A DNA stretch of 34,715 bases from the NCBI GenBank assembly GCA_903884945.1, contig CAISGR010000267.1, positions 1-34,715 of the forward strand, read 5' to 3'. Origin of the DNA: an uncultured bacterium (GTDB lineage Bacteria > Pseudomonadota > Alphaproteobacteria > Sphingomonadales > Sphingomonadaceae). The notes under the pieces were generated by a model. The model had not been told where the DNA came from. It did no database searches and saw only the letters and a list, made by a program, of their open reading frames with translations. Within the stretch, counting starts at the first letter, position 1, and each line of letters starts with the position of its first letter. Of the stretch, positions 8,094 to 16,937 are shown in pieces. A program made the position numbers and the translations under genes.

Positions 8094-8809
8094 CAAGCCG
8101 AGGCGCCCGCAGCGGGAACAGGAGCCCTTTCGTGCAGGAAGGAAGACTGGCGGACCGCGCATACACCGCCATCGTCCAGATCATCAATGACGATGGCCTG
8201 GTGGCCGGCGACCGGCTGCCGTCCGAGGCGCGGCTTGCCGAGATGTTCGGCATGTCGCGCGCGATCGTGCGGGAGGCGCTGGTCCGGCTCGCCGCCGACG
8301 GCATCACCGAGGCGCGGCGGGGAGCGGGTTCGTATGTGAAGCGCCGTCCGTCGGAGCGGCTCGGCTCCCACATGCCCATGCACGGCCTGGCGGCGACGCT
8401 GGGCACCTATGAGGTCCGTTTCGTGCTGGAGGCCGAGGCGGCCCGCCTCGCCGCGCAGAGGCGCTCGCACCAGCAGATGGAGGCGATCGAGGCGGCGCTG
8501 GAGGCGCTGCGCGGCTCGTTGCTATCCAGTGCCCCGGCCCATGCCGAGGATTGGGCGTTGCACCGGGCGATCGCCGAGGCGACCGGGAACAGCGCCTTCG
8601 TCGACGCGCTCGACCGTCTCCAGGAAGACGTGACGCGCATCCTGCGGGCCGGCGTCGACATCTCGCGCTCTCGCCCGCCCGAGGTAATCGGTGCGATGAT
8701 GGACGAGCATGACGCGATCGTCGATGCGATCCGCGCCCAGGATGCCGATGGCGCGGCGCTGGCGATGCGCTGGCACCTGTCGCAGGGCCGCAAGCGGCTG
8801 ATGCCGTGA
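8090..8809 (+). CDS. FadR-subfamily GntR transcriptional regulator with FCD ligand domain
   Basis: The start at ATG 8090 overlaps the permease stop as ATGA, giving 239 residues. Residues about 20-82 are a GntR winged helix (GDRLPSEARLAEMFGMSRAIVREAL). Residues about 100-230 form an FCD domain with its metal- and ligand-binding acid and histidines (EDWALHRAIAEATGN, MDEHDAIVDAI, ALAMRWHL). FCD regulators bind organic acids and usually repress the neighbouring catabolic genes. Location between permease and gluconokinase suggests it senses gluconate or its phosphate and controls both, probably through the paired sites at 6570-6650. It ends four bases before the convergent kinase gene. Confidence 0.93.
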   Translation: MTSRGARSGNRSPFVQEGRLADRAYTAIVQIINDDGLVAGDRLPSEARLAEMFGMSRAIVREALVRLAADGITEARRGAGSYVKRRPSERLGSHMPMHGLAATLGTYEVRFVLEAEAARLAAQRRSHQQMEAIEAALEALRGSLLSSAPAHAEDWALHRAIAEATGNSAFVDALDRLQEDVTRILRAGVDISRSRPPEVIGAMMDEHDAIVDAIRAQDADGAALAMRWHLSQGRKRLMP

Positions 8810-8813
8810 GGAA

Positions 8814-9404
8814 CTACCGCGCGTTCGCGATGGCGGCGGTCTGCGCCCATGCCAGGACGGCCGCGCCAAGATCCTCGATCGGCGAATAGCAGTGCAGGAC
8901 CAGGGCACGCTCGTCGGCCATGGGCCGTTCCAACGCGGCGAACTGGCTGTCGAGCAGGCTTGGCGGCATATAGTGGCTCGTGCGCGCCGCGAGATGGGCG
9001 GCGATCTCGTCGCGGTCGCCGTCGAGCAGCGCGAACAGCAGCGGTACGCCCGCCGCCTGCTCGAGCCGCTCGCGATAGCGCCGCTTGAGCGCGGAACAGG
9101 CGACCAGCGCAATGCCGTCCGCGCGGACGGCCGAGCCGATCGCGGCGCCCAGCCGGTCGAGCCAGGGCCAGCGATCGGCATCGTCGAGCGGCTGCCCGAG
9201 CCGCATCTTGGCGATGCTTTCCTCCCCGTGGAAATCGTCGCCTTCCAGGCCCGGGCAGGACAGCTGCGCGGCGAGGCGCGCGACCAGCGTCGATTTGCCG
9301 CAGCCGCTCACCCCCATTGCGACGATCGCGCAGCGTGGCAATCCAGTGATGTTCCGCTGTGCCTGCACCGAGCGCCTTCGCCTTTCGCCATCGTTCGCGC
9401 ACAT
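8814..9404 (-). CDS. gntK: Gluconokinase
   Basis: Predicted to phosphorylate D-gluconate to 6-phosphogluconate in the cytoplasm. The P-loop GVSGCGKST is at 31-39. Family motifs follow: EGDDFH, PLDDADRWPWLDRL, CSALKRRYRERL and RTSHYMPPSLLDSQFAALE. From ATG 9404 it is 196 residues, somewhat longer than the E. coli enzyme. That start has a poor ribosome binding site; ATG 9317, directly before the P-loop, would be too short for the family, and an in-frame GTG/ATG further upstream would be too long. The gene converges on the FCD regulator and is divergent from the beta-helix protein gene. Confidence 0.92.
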   Translation of the reverse strand: MCANDGERRRRSVQAQRNITGLPRCAIVAMGVSGCGKSTLVARLAAQLSCPGLEGDDFHGEESIAKMRLGQPLDDADRWPWLDRLGAAIGSAVRADGIALVACSALKRRYRERLEQAAGVPLLFALLDGDRDEIAAHLAARTSHYMPPSLLDSQFAALERPMADERALVLHCYSPIEDLGAAVLAWAQTAAIANAR

Positions 9405-9544
9405 TTCAGCCGCGCATCGAGAGGCGACCCTATTGGGCGGGTGGCCGGCTTTTACCATTGCGACCTTTGTCGCGGTCGTCCGCGTGCCTGCGCACGGCTA
9501 TCCGGCACGCCGTCCGGACATGATTTCAGGAAGGGTGGAGAGGC

Positions 9545-12500
9545 ATGACAGCCAATGCAGCAAGCGCGATCGCGGGATGCCTGGTCGCCGCGGCCCTGTC
9601 GATCGGCTCCGCCGCCGGTGCGCAGCCGGGCGCGTCGGCCTCGGTATATTCAGTCGCACCGGTCGATCCCCGCGCGGTGACCGTCAAGGCGCGGGGCGAC
9701 GGCCTGGCCGATGATAGCGTCGCGATCCAGGCGGCGATCGACGCGGCTGCGGCCAAGCCCGGCGGCGGCATCCTCTTCCTGCCTTCCGGCCGATACCGGC
9801 TCACGCGCACCCTCTATATCTGGCCTGGCGTGCGCCTGTTCGGGGTGGGCAGGACGCGCCCTGTCCTGCTGCTGTCGCCGGCGACGCCGGGCTTCCAGAC
9901 CGGCGTGGGCAGCATGGTCCTCTTTGCCGGCAACCAGCCCGGCAGCGCTCCGTCACCGGGCAAGGTGCCGGTACCGCCGCCGACCAGCGTACCGTTCGAC
10001 CCGGGCATCGCCGATGCCACTTCGAGCACCTTCTATTCAGCGCTGGCCAATGTGAATTTCGAAATCGGCGCCGGCAATCCGGCGGCCACGGCCGTGCGTT
10101 TCCACACCGCGCAACATACCTATCTCAGCCATATCGACTTCCATCTCGGCTCGGCGCTGGCGGGCATCTACCAGGTGGGCAATCTCGGCATGGATCTGCG
10201 CTTCTTCGGCGGACGCTATGGCATCCTGACGGAAAAGACCTCCCCGGCCTGGCAATATACGCTGCTCGATTCGGTGTTCGAGGGCCAGCGCGATGCTGCG
10301 ATCCGCGAGCATGAAGCCGGGCTGACGCTGGTGAATACGGTGTTTCGCAACGTGCCGGTCGGGATCGAGATCGACCGCGGCTATGGCGACTGGCTGTGGG
10401 GAAAGGATGTCCGCTTCGAGAGTGTCTCGCAGGCCGGTGTGATCATCAGCAACGAAGGCAATGCCTATACCCAGGTCGGCTTCGACAACGCGGTGGCCAG
10501 CGGCACGCCGGTGTTCGCGCGCTTCCGCGACAGCGGCAGGACGGTGGCGGGGCCGGCGCCGCGCTACCAGGTCAAGGAGTTCACTTACGGACTGACGCTG
10601 TCGGCGCCCGGTCAGCCCGGCAGTTTCGCGACACGCATGGACGCTGCCGCGCTGGCGGCGTTGCCACGCCGCCGCGATCCCGCAATCCGCGCGTTTCCCG
10701 GGACCGCCGCCTGGACCAATGTCCGCGACCTCGGCGTGAGGGGCGACAATATCGCCGACGACACCGCCGCGCTGCAGCGGGCGATCGACACGCACCGCGT
10801 TCTCTATTTCCCCACCGGCTTCTACCGCGTCACCGACACGCTGAAGCTTCGCGCCGACAGCGTGCTGATCGGCCTGCATCCCAGCCTTACCCAGATCGTA
10901 CTGGCCGACGACACGCCGGCGTATCGCAGCGTCGGCCCGGCCAAGGCGCTGATGGAGAGCGCCAGGGGTGGCGACGCGATCGTCTCGGGCCTCGGCCTCG
11001 CCACCGGCGGCATCAATCCACGCGCGACGGCGCTGTTGTGGCGCGCGGGCGAGCGATCGCTGGTCGACGACGTCAAGTTCCAGGGCGGGCACGGCACCAA
11101 CCTCGCCGATGGCAGTCGCTTCGATCCCTATAATCCGAACCACACGGCCGACCCCGATCCGAAGAAGCGCTGGGACGCACAATATGCCAGCCTGTCGGTC
11201 ACCGATGGCGGCGGGGGCACCTTCAACGGCTTGTGGACGCCCAATACCTACGCCCAGGCCGGGCTCCATGTGTCGGATACCGCCACGCCCGGCCATGTCT
11301 ACCAGATGTCCGCCGAGCATCACGTGCGCGCCGAGATCGTGCTCGACCATGTGCGCAACTGGGAATTCCTGGCCCCGCAGACCGAGGAGGAGGCGGGCGA
11401 GAGCCGCAGCACCGTCGCGCTGGAGGTGCGGAATTCGCGCGACATCCTGTTCGCCAACTTCCACGGCTATCGCGTCACCCGCTCGCTCCAGCCGGCGCTC
11501 GCCGCGGTCAAGCTCTATGGCTCGACCGACCTCCGGTTCCGCAACGTCCATGTCAACGCCGAGAGCGGCTTCTCCACCTGCGACGCGAATGGCTGCGGCA
11601 CCTATCTGCGCGCGAGCAAATATCCCTATGCGAATGCGATCCAGGACGTGACGCGCGGCAGCGAGGTCCGCGAGCGCGAGTTCGCGGTCCTCGATGTGAC
11701 CGATGCGCCATCCGGCGCCGCCACGGCCCCGCTGGTACCGGTGAAGCGGCTTGCCGGCGACTTCTACGCGCTCGGAGGCGGTGCGGTCGACCCGGCGGGC
11801 AAGCTCTATTTCGTCGATCGCCAGTTCCACCGCATCCATGGCTGGTCGGAAAAGGAAGGGCTTTCGGTCGTCGCCGATGCCCCGCTCGATCCGATCAACC
11901 TTGCGGTCGATCGGTCGGGCGCTCTGCTGATCTTGTCGTCGGACGGACCCGAGGGGACCGTCTACAGCATCAGCACCGGCGAGCCCGGGGCGGTGCGGGT
12001 GATCGCGCCCACATCCGGCGGAGCGCAGCCGGGCGCACGGGTCGCGCTGCCGGGCAGCTTCTGGAAGAATGGCGAGTTCCGCGACCAATATGATCCCGCC
12101 AGCGACCGCTTCACCACGCTCGCCGAGATGTTCGCGCGCGACATGGCGGCGCCGAAGCCGCGGGAATATGTGTCGCCCGATGGCAGTCTCGTCCTGCCGG
12201 CGTTCCGCGTCTGGCAGCAGGGGCCGGCCAACCATCTCGGCTGGCGCTTCTCCGATACGCTCGACACCTATGGCTGGATCACGGGCAAGGTCGGCGAACG
12301 GGTCTATCTTGCCAATGGCTCCGAGGACCGGACCTATTCAGGCCTGCTCGGGCCGGGCGGCGCAGTGACGGATCTCAAGCCGTTCGCGCCGCGCGGCGGC
12401 GAGAGCGTGGCCGCGGGACCGGACGGCCGAGTCTATGTCGCGAACGGCCAGGTGTTCGTCTATGACGCGGGCGGCCGGGAACTGGGGCGCATCGACGTGC

Positions 12501-12592
12501 CGGAGCGGCCGCTGCAAGTGCTGTTCGGCGGCCCGGATGGACGCACGTTGTTCATCCTCACGCATCACGCGTTGTATTCGGCCAGACCGTGA
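9545..12592 (+). CDS. Secreted GH55/pectate-lyase-3-like beta-helix protein with C-terminal SMP-30/gluconolactonase-like propeller
   Basis: A 1015-residue protein starting at ATG 9545 after GGTGGAGAGG. Residues 1-26 are a signal peptide ending AGA before QPG. Two copies of the Pectate_lyase_3 entry motif are present: ARGDGLADDSVAIQAAID near residue 49 and VRGDNIADDTAALQRAID near 397, the two-helix layout of GH55-like enzymes. From about 733 to the end the sequence turns into short propeller repeats (DPAGKLYFVD, NLAVDRSGALLIL, PDGRVYVANG, PDGRTLFILT) like SMP-30/gluconolactonase. The first blade has LGGGAVD where SMP-30 enzymes have a metal-binding EGP, so lactonase activity is doubtful. Its neighbours (gluconate permease, kinase, TonB receptor) suggest work on a glycan or aldonate-yielding substrate. 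Similar proteins are, to my memory, annotated as gluconolactonase in sphingomonads. Confidence 0.82.
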   Translation: MTANAASAIAGCLVAAALSIGSAAGAQPGASASVYSVAPVDPRAVTVKARGDGLADDSVAIQAAIDAAAAKPGGGILFLPSGRYRLTRTLYIWPGVRLFGVGRTRPVLLLSPATPGFQTGVGSMVLFAGNQPGSAPSPGKVPVPPPTSVPFDPGIADATSSTFYSALANVNFEIGAGNPAATAVRFHTAQHTYLSHIDFHLGSALAGIYQVGNLGMDLRFFGGRYGILTEKTSPAWQYTLLDSVFEGQRDAAIREHEAGLTLVNTVFRNVPVGIEIDRGYGDWLWGKDVRFESVSQAGVIISNEGNAYTQVGFDNAVASGTPVFARFRDSGRTVAGPAPRYQVKEFTYGLTLSAPGQPGSFATRMDAAALAALPRRRDPAIRAFPGTAAWTNVRDLGVRGDNIADDTAALQRAIDTHRVLYFPTGFYRVTDTLKLRADSVLIGLHPSLTQIVLADDTPAYRSVGPAKALMESARGGDAIVSGLGLATGGINPRATALLWRAGERSLVDDVKFQGGHGTNLADGSRFDPYNPNHTADPDPKKRWDAQYASLSVTDGGGGTFNGLWTPNTYAQAGLHVSDTATPGHVYQMSAEHHVRAEIVLDHVRNWEFLAPQTEEEAGESRSTVALEVRNSRDILFANFHGYRVTRSLQPALAAVKLYGSTDLRFRNVHVNAESGFSTCDANGCGTYLRASKYPYANAIQDVTRGSEVREREFAVLDVTDAPSGAATAPLVPVKRLAGDFYALGGGAVDPAGKLYFVDRQFHRIHGWSEKEGLSVVADAPLDPINLAVDRSGALLILSSDGPEGTVYSISTGEPGAVRVIAPTSGGAQPGARVALPGSFWKNGEFRDQYDPASDRFTTLAEMFARDMAAPKPREYVSPDGSLVLPAFRVWQQGPANHLGWRFSDTLDTYGWITGKVGERVYLANGSEDRTYSGLLGPGGAVTDLKPFAPRGGESVAAGPDGRVYVANGQVFVYDAGGRELGRIDVPERPLQVLFGGPDGRTLFILTHHALYSARP

Positions 12593-12727
12593 GCGCTCCC
12601 ATGGCGCGATCGCTATGCGACCATGGTCGTAGATGATGGAAGGGCCGTGATCCGGTAAGCGTGTCACGCAACGGCGCGATGCTTGTCAGCGGAGGCGCCA
12701 CGCCAAAGAAGCATAAACAGGGGATGG
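12593..12727. other. Short gap between beta-helix protein and TonB receptor genes
   Basis: The gap has a few short inverted words around CCATGG near 12600-12636 but no clear terminator with a T-tract and no strong promoter. The receptor may be cotranscribed with the beta-helix gene. Confidence 0.3.
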
Positions 12728-15721
12728 ATGATGGGAAATAGTTCGTTTGATCGCCGCGCTCTGGCGGGTCTGCGTGGTAGCGTTACCAGTCTGGCCGCGC
12801 TTGCTACCGCGCTGGGCTTCTCGCCGGCGTTCGCGCAAACCGCGCCCGTTCAGCCGGACGCCAACGCGCCGGCCTTGCGCCAGCCGGCCCCGGACGCGGA
12901 AAAGCCGGACGGCGACATCGTGGTCACGGGTAGCCGCATCATGTCGAGCGGCTTCAACGCGCCGACTCCGACGACCGTGATCGGCGAGGAGGCCATTGCC
13001 CGCAACGCCCAGCCCAACATCTTCAACACGATCGCCCAGCTGCCCTCGCTGCAGGGCTCGACCGGCGCGGCCACGGGCACGTTCAGCACGTCCAGCGGCC
13101 AGCAGGGGCTCAGTTCCTTCTCGCTGCGCGGTCTCGGCACGATTCGCACGCTGACGCTGCTGGACGGCCAGCGCGTGGTTGGCGCCAATGTGACGGGGGT
13201 TCCCGACATCAGCATGTTCCCGCAGCTGCTGATAAAGCGGGTCGATATAGTGAACGGCGGTGCGTCCGCTTCCTACGGTTCGGACGCGGTCGGCGGCGTG
13301 GTCAATTTCGTCACCGATACGCGGTTCAAGGGTTTCAAGGCGAACGTCCAGGGCGGCATTACCAACTATGGCGATGACAAGCAGGTGCTGGCACAGGCGG
13401 CATGGGGCGGGGCATTTCTCGACGGCCGCCTGCATGTGATCGCCAGCGGCGAGTATGACCATGAGGATGGCGTCGGCGCCGGCGATTTCGGCACCGACCT
13501 GGCCGGCGGCCGCGACTGGTATCGTGCCAGCACGCTGCTCAATACCGGACAGAACAACAATGGCCGGCCGCAGTTCAATTATCGCGACTATGCGCAGCCC
13601 TATCAATATGCCCGGTATGGCCTGATCAACAACGGCCCGTTGCAGGGCATTGCGTTCGACGTGAACGGCGCGCCCTATAATTTCAACTATGGCTCGGGCG
13701 GGCAGCCGACGGGCACCGGCACCGTCACGGGCTGCTTCTCCGGCAACGGCTTCTGCGTCGGCGGCGACCTGTCGGGCGCGCCGGGTTCGGGGGCGTCGTT
13801 GAAGTCGGCGCTGGAGCGCATCAACGGCTTCGGCCGGATCGGCTTCGACTTCGCGGAAAACAACGAGGTCTACGTCACCGTCAACGTGGCGAAGGTGACG
13901 ACCAGCAACCAGCCGAGCCCGGGCTACAACCGGCAGAATCTGGCGGGGGTCAAATGCACGAACGCATTTCTGCCGCAGCTGGTGCGGGACCGGTGCGCCA
14001 CGGCCGGCATCACCGCCTTCAACTTCGGGTCCAGCAACGGGAATTTCCCGGATCCCAAGGTCTTTACGGATCGCCGCCAGTATCGCGTCGTCGCCGGCCT
14101 CAAGGGCGCGTTCGATGTCGTCGGGTCCGACTGGAAGTATGACGCCTATTACGAGCATGGCACGACCATCTCGGACATCAAGGTCCGGGATATCGTCCTG
14201 CAGAACCGCTACGTGGCCGCGGCCGATGCGATTACGCTGAACGGCGCGATCGTGTGCGCGGATCCGGCTGCGCGGGCAGCGGGATGCCAGCCGATCAACA
14301 TCTTCGGCGGTGCCACCCCCTCGGCGGCGGCGCTTGCCTATATCACGCCCGCCAACGGGCCGTTCCAGCACACGAAGCTGACGCAGGACGTCGTCAGCCT
14401 CAATTTCTCCGGCGAGCCGGTCGATCTGTGGGCGGGCCCGCTGGCGGTGGCCTTTGGCGGCGAATATCGCCGCGAGTTCTACCGGGTGAACGCCGATCCG
14501 TACGGCGCGGGCGTCTCGACCATCAGCCCGAACAGCGCCGCCTATCCGGCGGATCCGTTGCTCAATGCGGGCCAGGGGAGCAACTGGGCGGCCGGCAACT
14601 ACAAGAACGGCCGCGGCAAATATGACGTGTATGAAGGCTTCCTGGAACTCAACCTGCCGCTGTTCGACAATGAGGCGATCGGCCGCGCGAACCTGAACGG
14701 GGCCGGCCGCGTAACGCACTACAGCACATCGGGCACGGTCTGGGCGTGGAAGGTTGGCGGCACCTGGACTACCCCGATCGACGGCATCCGGCTGCGGGCC
14801 GTGACCTCGCGCGACGTCCGTGCGCCAAACCTGTCGGAGCTGTTCGCTGCACCGACCGTCACGACACTGCCGAGCTTCACCAACCCGTTCGGCCCCCCGG
14901 TGCAGGCGTTCCAGAACACGGTCGGCAATCCCGATCTGAAGCCGGAGATCGCGCGCAATACCGAACTGGGGATCGTCCTGTCGCGCCCGTCCTGGCTCCC
15001 TGGCCTGAGCCTGTCGTTCGACTATTACAACATCAAGCTGAAGGGCGTGATCTCGACCCTGTCGGCGCAGCAGATCGTCCAGTTCTGTTTCGACGGCAAT
15101 CAGGCCTTTTGCGGCGGCTTCAAGCTGGATAATGTCAATCAGGCCGACAATTTCATCAACGTTCAGCCGTTCAACCTCGCCTCCTGGAAGACCAGCGGGT
15201 TCGACATCGAGGCGAGCTATCAGTGGCAAAAGCCGCTCGGCCTGCCGGGGAGCTTCACCATCCGGGCGCTCGGGACTCACATCCGCGAGTTCCTCGTCGA
15301 TGCGGGCATCGCCGGCGTCGACGTGGTCGATCAGGCCGGTGCCAATACCGGCAATACGCCAAACTGGAAGTGGCTGGCGGTCCAGACCTATAGCAACGAC
15401 CGGTTCAGCTTCACCCTTCAGGAGCGCTGGTTCAGCGATGGTGTATTCGGCAACCAGTATGTCGTCTGCAGCACGGGCTGCCCGGCTTCGACCGCCAATC
15501 ATCCGACGATCGACTATAACAAGATGAAGGGAGCCTTTTATGTCGACATCGGCGGGTCGGCGAAGGTCACTGACGGGATCGAGATGTTTTTCAAGGTGGA
15601 CAATGTCTTCGATCGCGATCCCGAACCGTCGCCGCAGACCAATACCGGTCTCGACGTGAACCCGGCGCTTTACGACACGCTCGGCCGGATCTACCGGGTC
15701 GGTGTCCGCGCGAGGTTCTGA
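12728..15721 (+). CDS. TonB-dependent outer-membrane receptor
   Basis: About 997 residues from ATG 12728; the adjacent ATG 12731 is equally possible, with AGGGG at 12719-12723 serving either. A signal peptide ends with AFA before QTAP near residue 36. A proline-rich linker leads to DIVVTGSRI near 63-71, the start of the plug domain, followed by plug motifs (IAQLPSLQG, SLRGLGTIRTLTLLDGQR, GGASASYGSDAVGGVVN) and a long barrel ending in GVRARF with the usual terminal aromatic residue. The length and the N-terminal pattern match the large sphingomonad receptors for oligosaccharides and other nutrients. Its position after the beta-helix protein and near gluconate genes suggests a carbohydrate or sugar-acid ligand, not iron. 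Confidence 0.95.
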   Translation: MMGNSSFDRRALAGLRGSVTSLAALATALGFSPAFAQTAPVQPDANAPALRQPAPDAEKPDGDIVVTGSRIMSSGFNAPTPTTVIGEEAIARNAQPNIFNTIAQLPSLQGSTGAATGTFSTSSGQQGLSSFSLRGLGTIRTLTLLDGQRVVGANVTGVPDISMFPQLLIKRVDIVNGGASASYGSDAVGGVVNFVTDTRFKGFKANVQGGITNYGDDKQVLAQAAWGGAFLDGRLHVIASGEYDHEDGVGAGDFGTDLAGGRDWYRASTLLNTGQNNNGRPQFNYRDYAQPYQYARYGLINNGPLQGIAFDVNGAPYNFNYGSGGQPTGTGTVTGCFSGNGFCVGGDLSGAPGSGASLKSALERINGFGRIGFDFAENNEVYVTVNVAKVTTSNQPSPGYNRQNLAGVKCTNAFLPQLVRDRCATAGITAFNFGSSNGNFPDPKVFTDRRQYRVVAGLKGAFDVVGSDWKYDAYYEHGTTISDIKVRDIVLQNRYVAAADAITLNGAIVCADPAARAAGCQPINIFGGATPSAAALAYITPANGPFQHTKLTQDVVSLNFSGEPVDLWAGPLAVAFGGEYRREFYRVNADPYGAGVSTISPNSAAYPADPLLNAGQGSNWAAGNYKNGRGKYDVYEGFLELNLPLFDNEAIGRANLNGAGRVTHYSTSGTVWAWKVGGTWTTPIDGIRLRAVTSRDVRAPNLSELFAAPTVTTLPSFTNPFGPPVQAFQNTVGNPDLKPEIARNTELGIVLSRPSWLPGLSLSFDYYNIKLKGVISTLSAQQIVQFCFDGNQAFCGGFKLDNVNQADNFINVQPFNLASWKTSGFDIEASYQWQKPLGLPGSFTIRALGTHIREFLVDAGIAGVDVVDQAGANTGNTPNWKWLAVQTYSNDRFSFTLQERWFSDGVFGNQYVVCSTGCPASTANHPTIDYNKMKGAFYVDIGGSAKVTDGIEMFFKVDNVFDRDPEPSPQTNTGLDVNPALYDTLGRIYRVGVRARF

Positions 15722-15860
15722 TCGTCACCTGACATGCAGCCATGCGTTGGCGAGGTCGAAGGGGAGCAGCGTCGGGCCGTGTGAAACGGTCGGGAGGGTG
15801 TTCCGGAGACATCGCCAACGCCCTGGCCGCACTGGGCCGCGGCTTGAGCGAGGGGGCGAC

Positions 15861-16370
15861 CTATCGGTGCCCCTGGCGTTTCCGCGGGAGGCCGGCCTGA
15901 ACATAGGCGGTGACCGCCCAGATTTCGTCGGAGGACAGCTTGTCCTTGAACGGAGGCATCGACGTATCGAAGGGCGCGCCACCCTCGGCGACAGCCCAGT
16001 ACATGAAGCCGTCGAAGCGGGAGATCTTCATTTCCGAAAGCCAGGCGATATCGAAGGGGGATGGGGACAGACCGTGCCCCGTCGAGCCATCCCCCTTGCC
16101 ACCGCGCCCGTGACACGAGAGGCAGTTGGCATCATAGACTGCCGCACCCTGCGCAATCGTAGCGGGCGAGGGGGATAGCGGGTTACGCATCGATCGATAG
16201 GGGGCTGGAACTCCCGTCGTGGCGACCGCGTGATGCCGCGGAACCCGGTCTATTTCGCTCCATCGATGGAGCCCCGGCAACGTTGTCCTCCACTGCGCCG
16301 CCATGGCAGCGCCAGCCAGGAGAATAATTGCCGCCGCGCCGACGATGGTTTGCAAAGACCGTGATGACAC
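15861..16370 (-). CDS. Membrane-anchored class I cytochrome c
   Basis: The frame stays open up to 16496, but the stretch above residue 43 looks non-coding and contains a perfect inverted repeat, so I chose GTG 16370, which gives 169 residues. The N-terminus then is SSRSLQT followed by a hydrophobic anchor (IVGAAAIILLAGAAMA). One heme c site, CLSCH, follows GAAVYDAN, and the axial methionine is in DTSMPPF. The closing helix, SSDEIWAVTAYVQAG, is typical of small electron-carrier cytochromes. It should sit in the periplasm on a membrane anchor. It precedes the cyd genes on the same strand but is about 330 bases or more away from them; its partner is unknown. The start is uncertain because the only Shine-Dalgarno-like GAGG is 11 bases upstream. 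Confidence 0.85.
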   Translation of the reverse strand: MSSRSLQTIVGAAAIILLAGAAMAAQWRTTLPGLHRWSEIDRVPRHHAVATTGVPAPYRSMRNPLSPSPATIAQGAAVYDANCLSCHGRGGKGDGSTGHGLSPSPFDIAWLSEMKISRFDGFMYWAVAEGGAPFDTSMPPFKDKLSSDEIWAVTAYVQAGLPRKRQGHR

Positions 16371-16422
16371 GAGTTGGACGACCTCAGGAAAGCCACGTGA
16401 CGCCAATGCTTGGTGGGAAAGA

Positions 16423-16439
16423 TTACCGAAATCCGGTAA
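16423..16439. promoter_or_regulatory. Perfect inverted repeat TTACCG-N5-CGGTAA upstream of cytochrome c
   Basis: TTACCG (16423-16428) and CGGTAA (16434-16439) are exact reverse complements around AAATC. The site is about 50 bases before GTG 16370 on the minus strand, the right place for a regulator of the cytochrome c gene. It does not match the FNR consensus. The binding protein is unknown. Confidence 0.4.
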
Positions 16440-16789
16440 GATACCTATGCGAAGTGACACAGGCCCGGTGCATTGCATTATGGGAAACGAGGGCAACTGC
16501 AGACCCTAGGGCAGGCGCTGGATTGATCCCGAGCCCGCTCGAGGCGGCGTCCGCAATCCCCCATCATGCTATCCTGTCCGCAGATGACGAATAGCGGTCC
16601 ACGGCTCATTCGATGCCGCCCGAAAAGTGCCGCGCAATCGAGCGATGTTTCGCCTCGCGTTCGTTGCCAACGCCTTTGCCAAGGTGTGAACGCATGCATC
16701 TGCGGCAGATTTGCACTCGCCGCCACATCGCCGTCGTGTCGACAATGGATGTGGGCAAAACGAACAGAGTGCGACGTGATGCTATCACG

Positions 16790-16826
16790 CCACGGGAACG
16801 CCGTGGAGGGCCGCCTTCAATCGGCC
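16790..16826 (-). terminator. Two small hairpins just after cydX
   Basis: Immediately after the cydX stop (minus strand) a 5-bp stem (GGCCG/CGGCC, 16809-16826) is followed by a 6-bp stem (CCACGG/CCGTGG, 16790-16806, loop GAACG). There is no T-tract, so this is a weak candidate end for the cydABX transcript. Confidence 0.3.
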
Positions 16827-16828
16827 GG

Positions 16829-16924
16829 TCAGGTTTCGGTGGAGTGAAGTTCATGCCAGAGGCCGTTCAGGATCGCGAACGCCACGGCGAGGCCGAGACC
16901 CAGAATCCAGGCGAAATACCACAT
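16829..16924 (-). CDS. cydX: CydX, small subunit of cytochrome bd oxidase
   Basis: A 31-residue protein beginning MWYFAWILGLGLAVAFAILN and ending WHELHSTET. The opening MWYF.WILG and the single membrane helix are the hallmark of CydX (YbgT family), which stabilises the heme site of cytochrome bd. It lies about a dozen bases after the cydB stop on the same strand, with GAGG-like sequence before ATG 16924, so it is the third gene of a cydABX operon. Genes this short are often missed. Confidence 0.93.
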   Translation of the reverse strand: MWYFAWILGLGLAVAFAILNGLWHELHSTET

Positions 16925-16937
16925 GGCGTACGGCTCC

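Larger units (their letters stand above)
16371..16828. other. Intergenic stretch between cytochrome c and cydX
   Basis: I find no supportable gene in this stretch on either strand. It contains the inverted repeat at 16423-16439 and, close to cydX, two small hairpins (16790-16806 and 16809-16826). Short frames exist but none has a recognisable protein or a good ribosome binding site. Confidence 0.5.

Noticed and set aside
10037..12235. Long minus-strand open frame (over 700 codons) opposite the beta-helix gene
   Set aside because: Antisense shadow of a GC-rich gene. The plus strand has a signal peptide, recognisable domains and a good ribosome binding site.
12686..15502. Minus-strand open frame of over 900 codons opposite the TonB receptor
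   Set aside because: Antisense shadow; its product is low-complexity and rich in Arg, Ala and Asp with no domain, while the plus strand is a clear receptor.
15725..15860. Minus-strand sequence PTVSHGPTLLPFDLANAWLHV after the cytochrome c gene
   Set aside because: It reads like a protein end, but I cannot match it to a family and the rest of that frame lies in the shadow of the cytochrome c gene.
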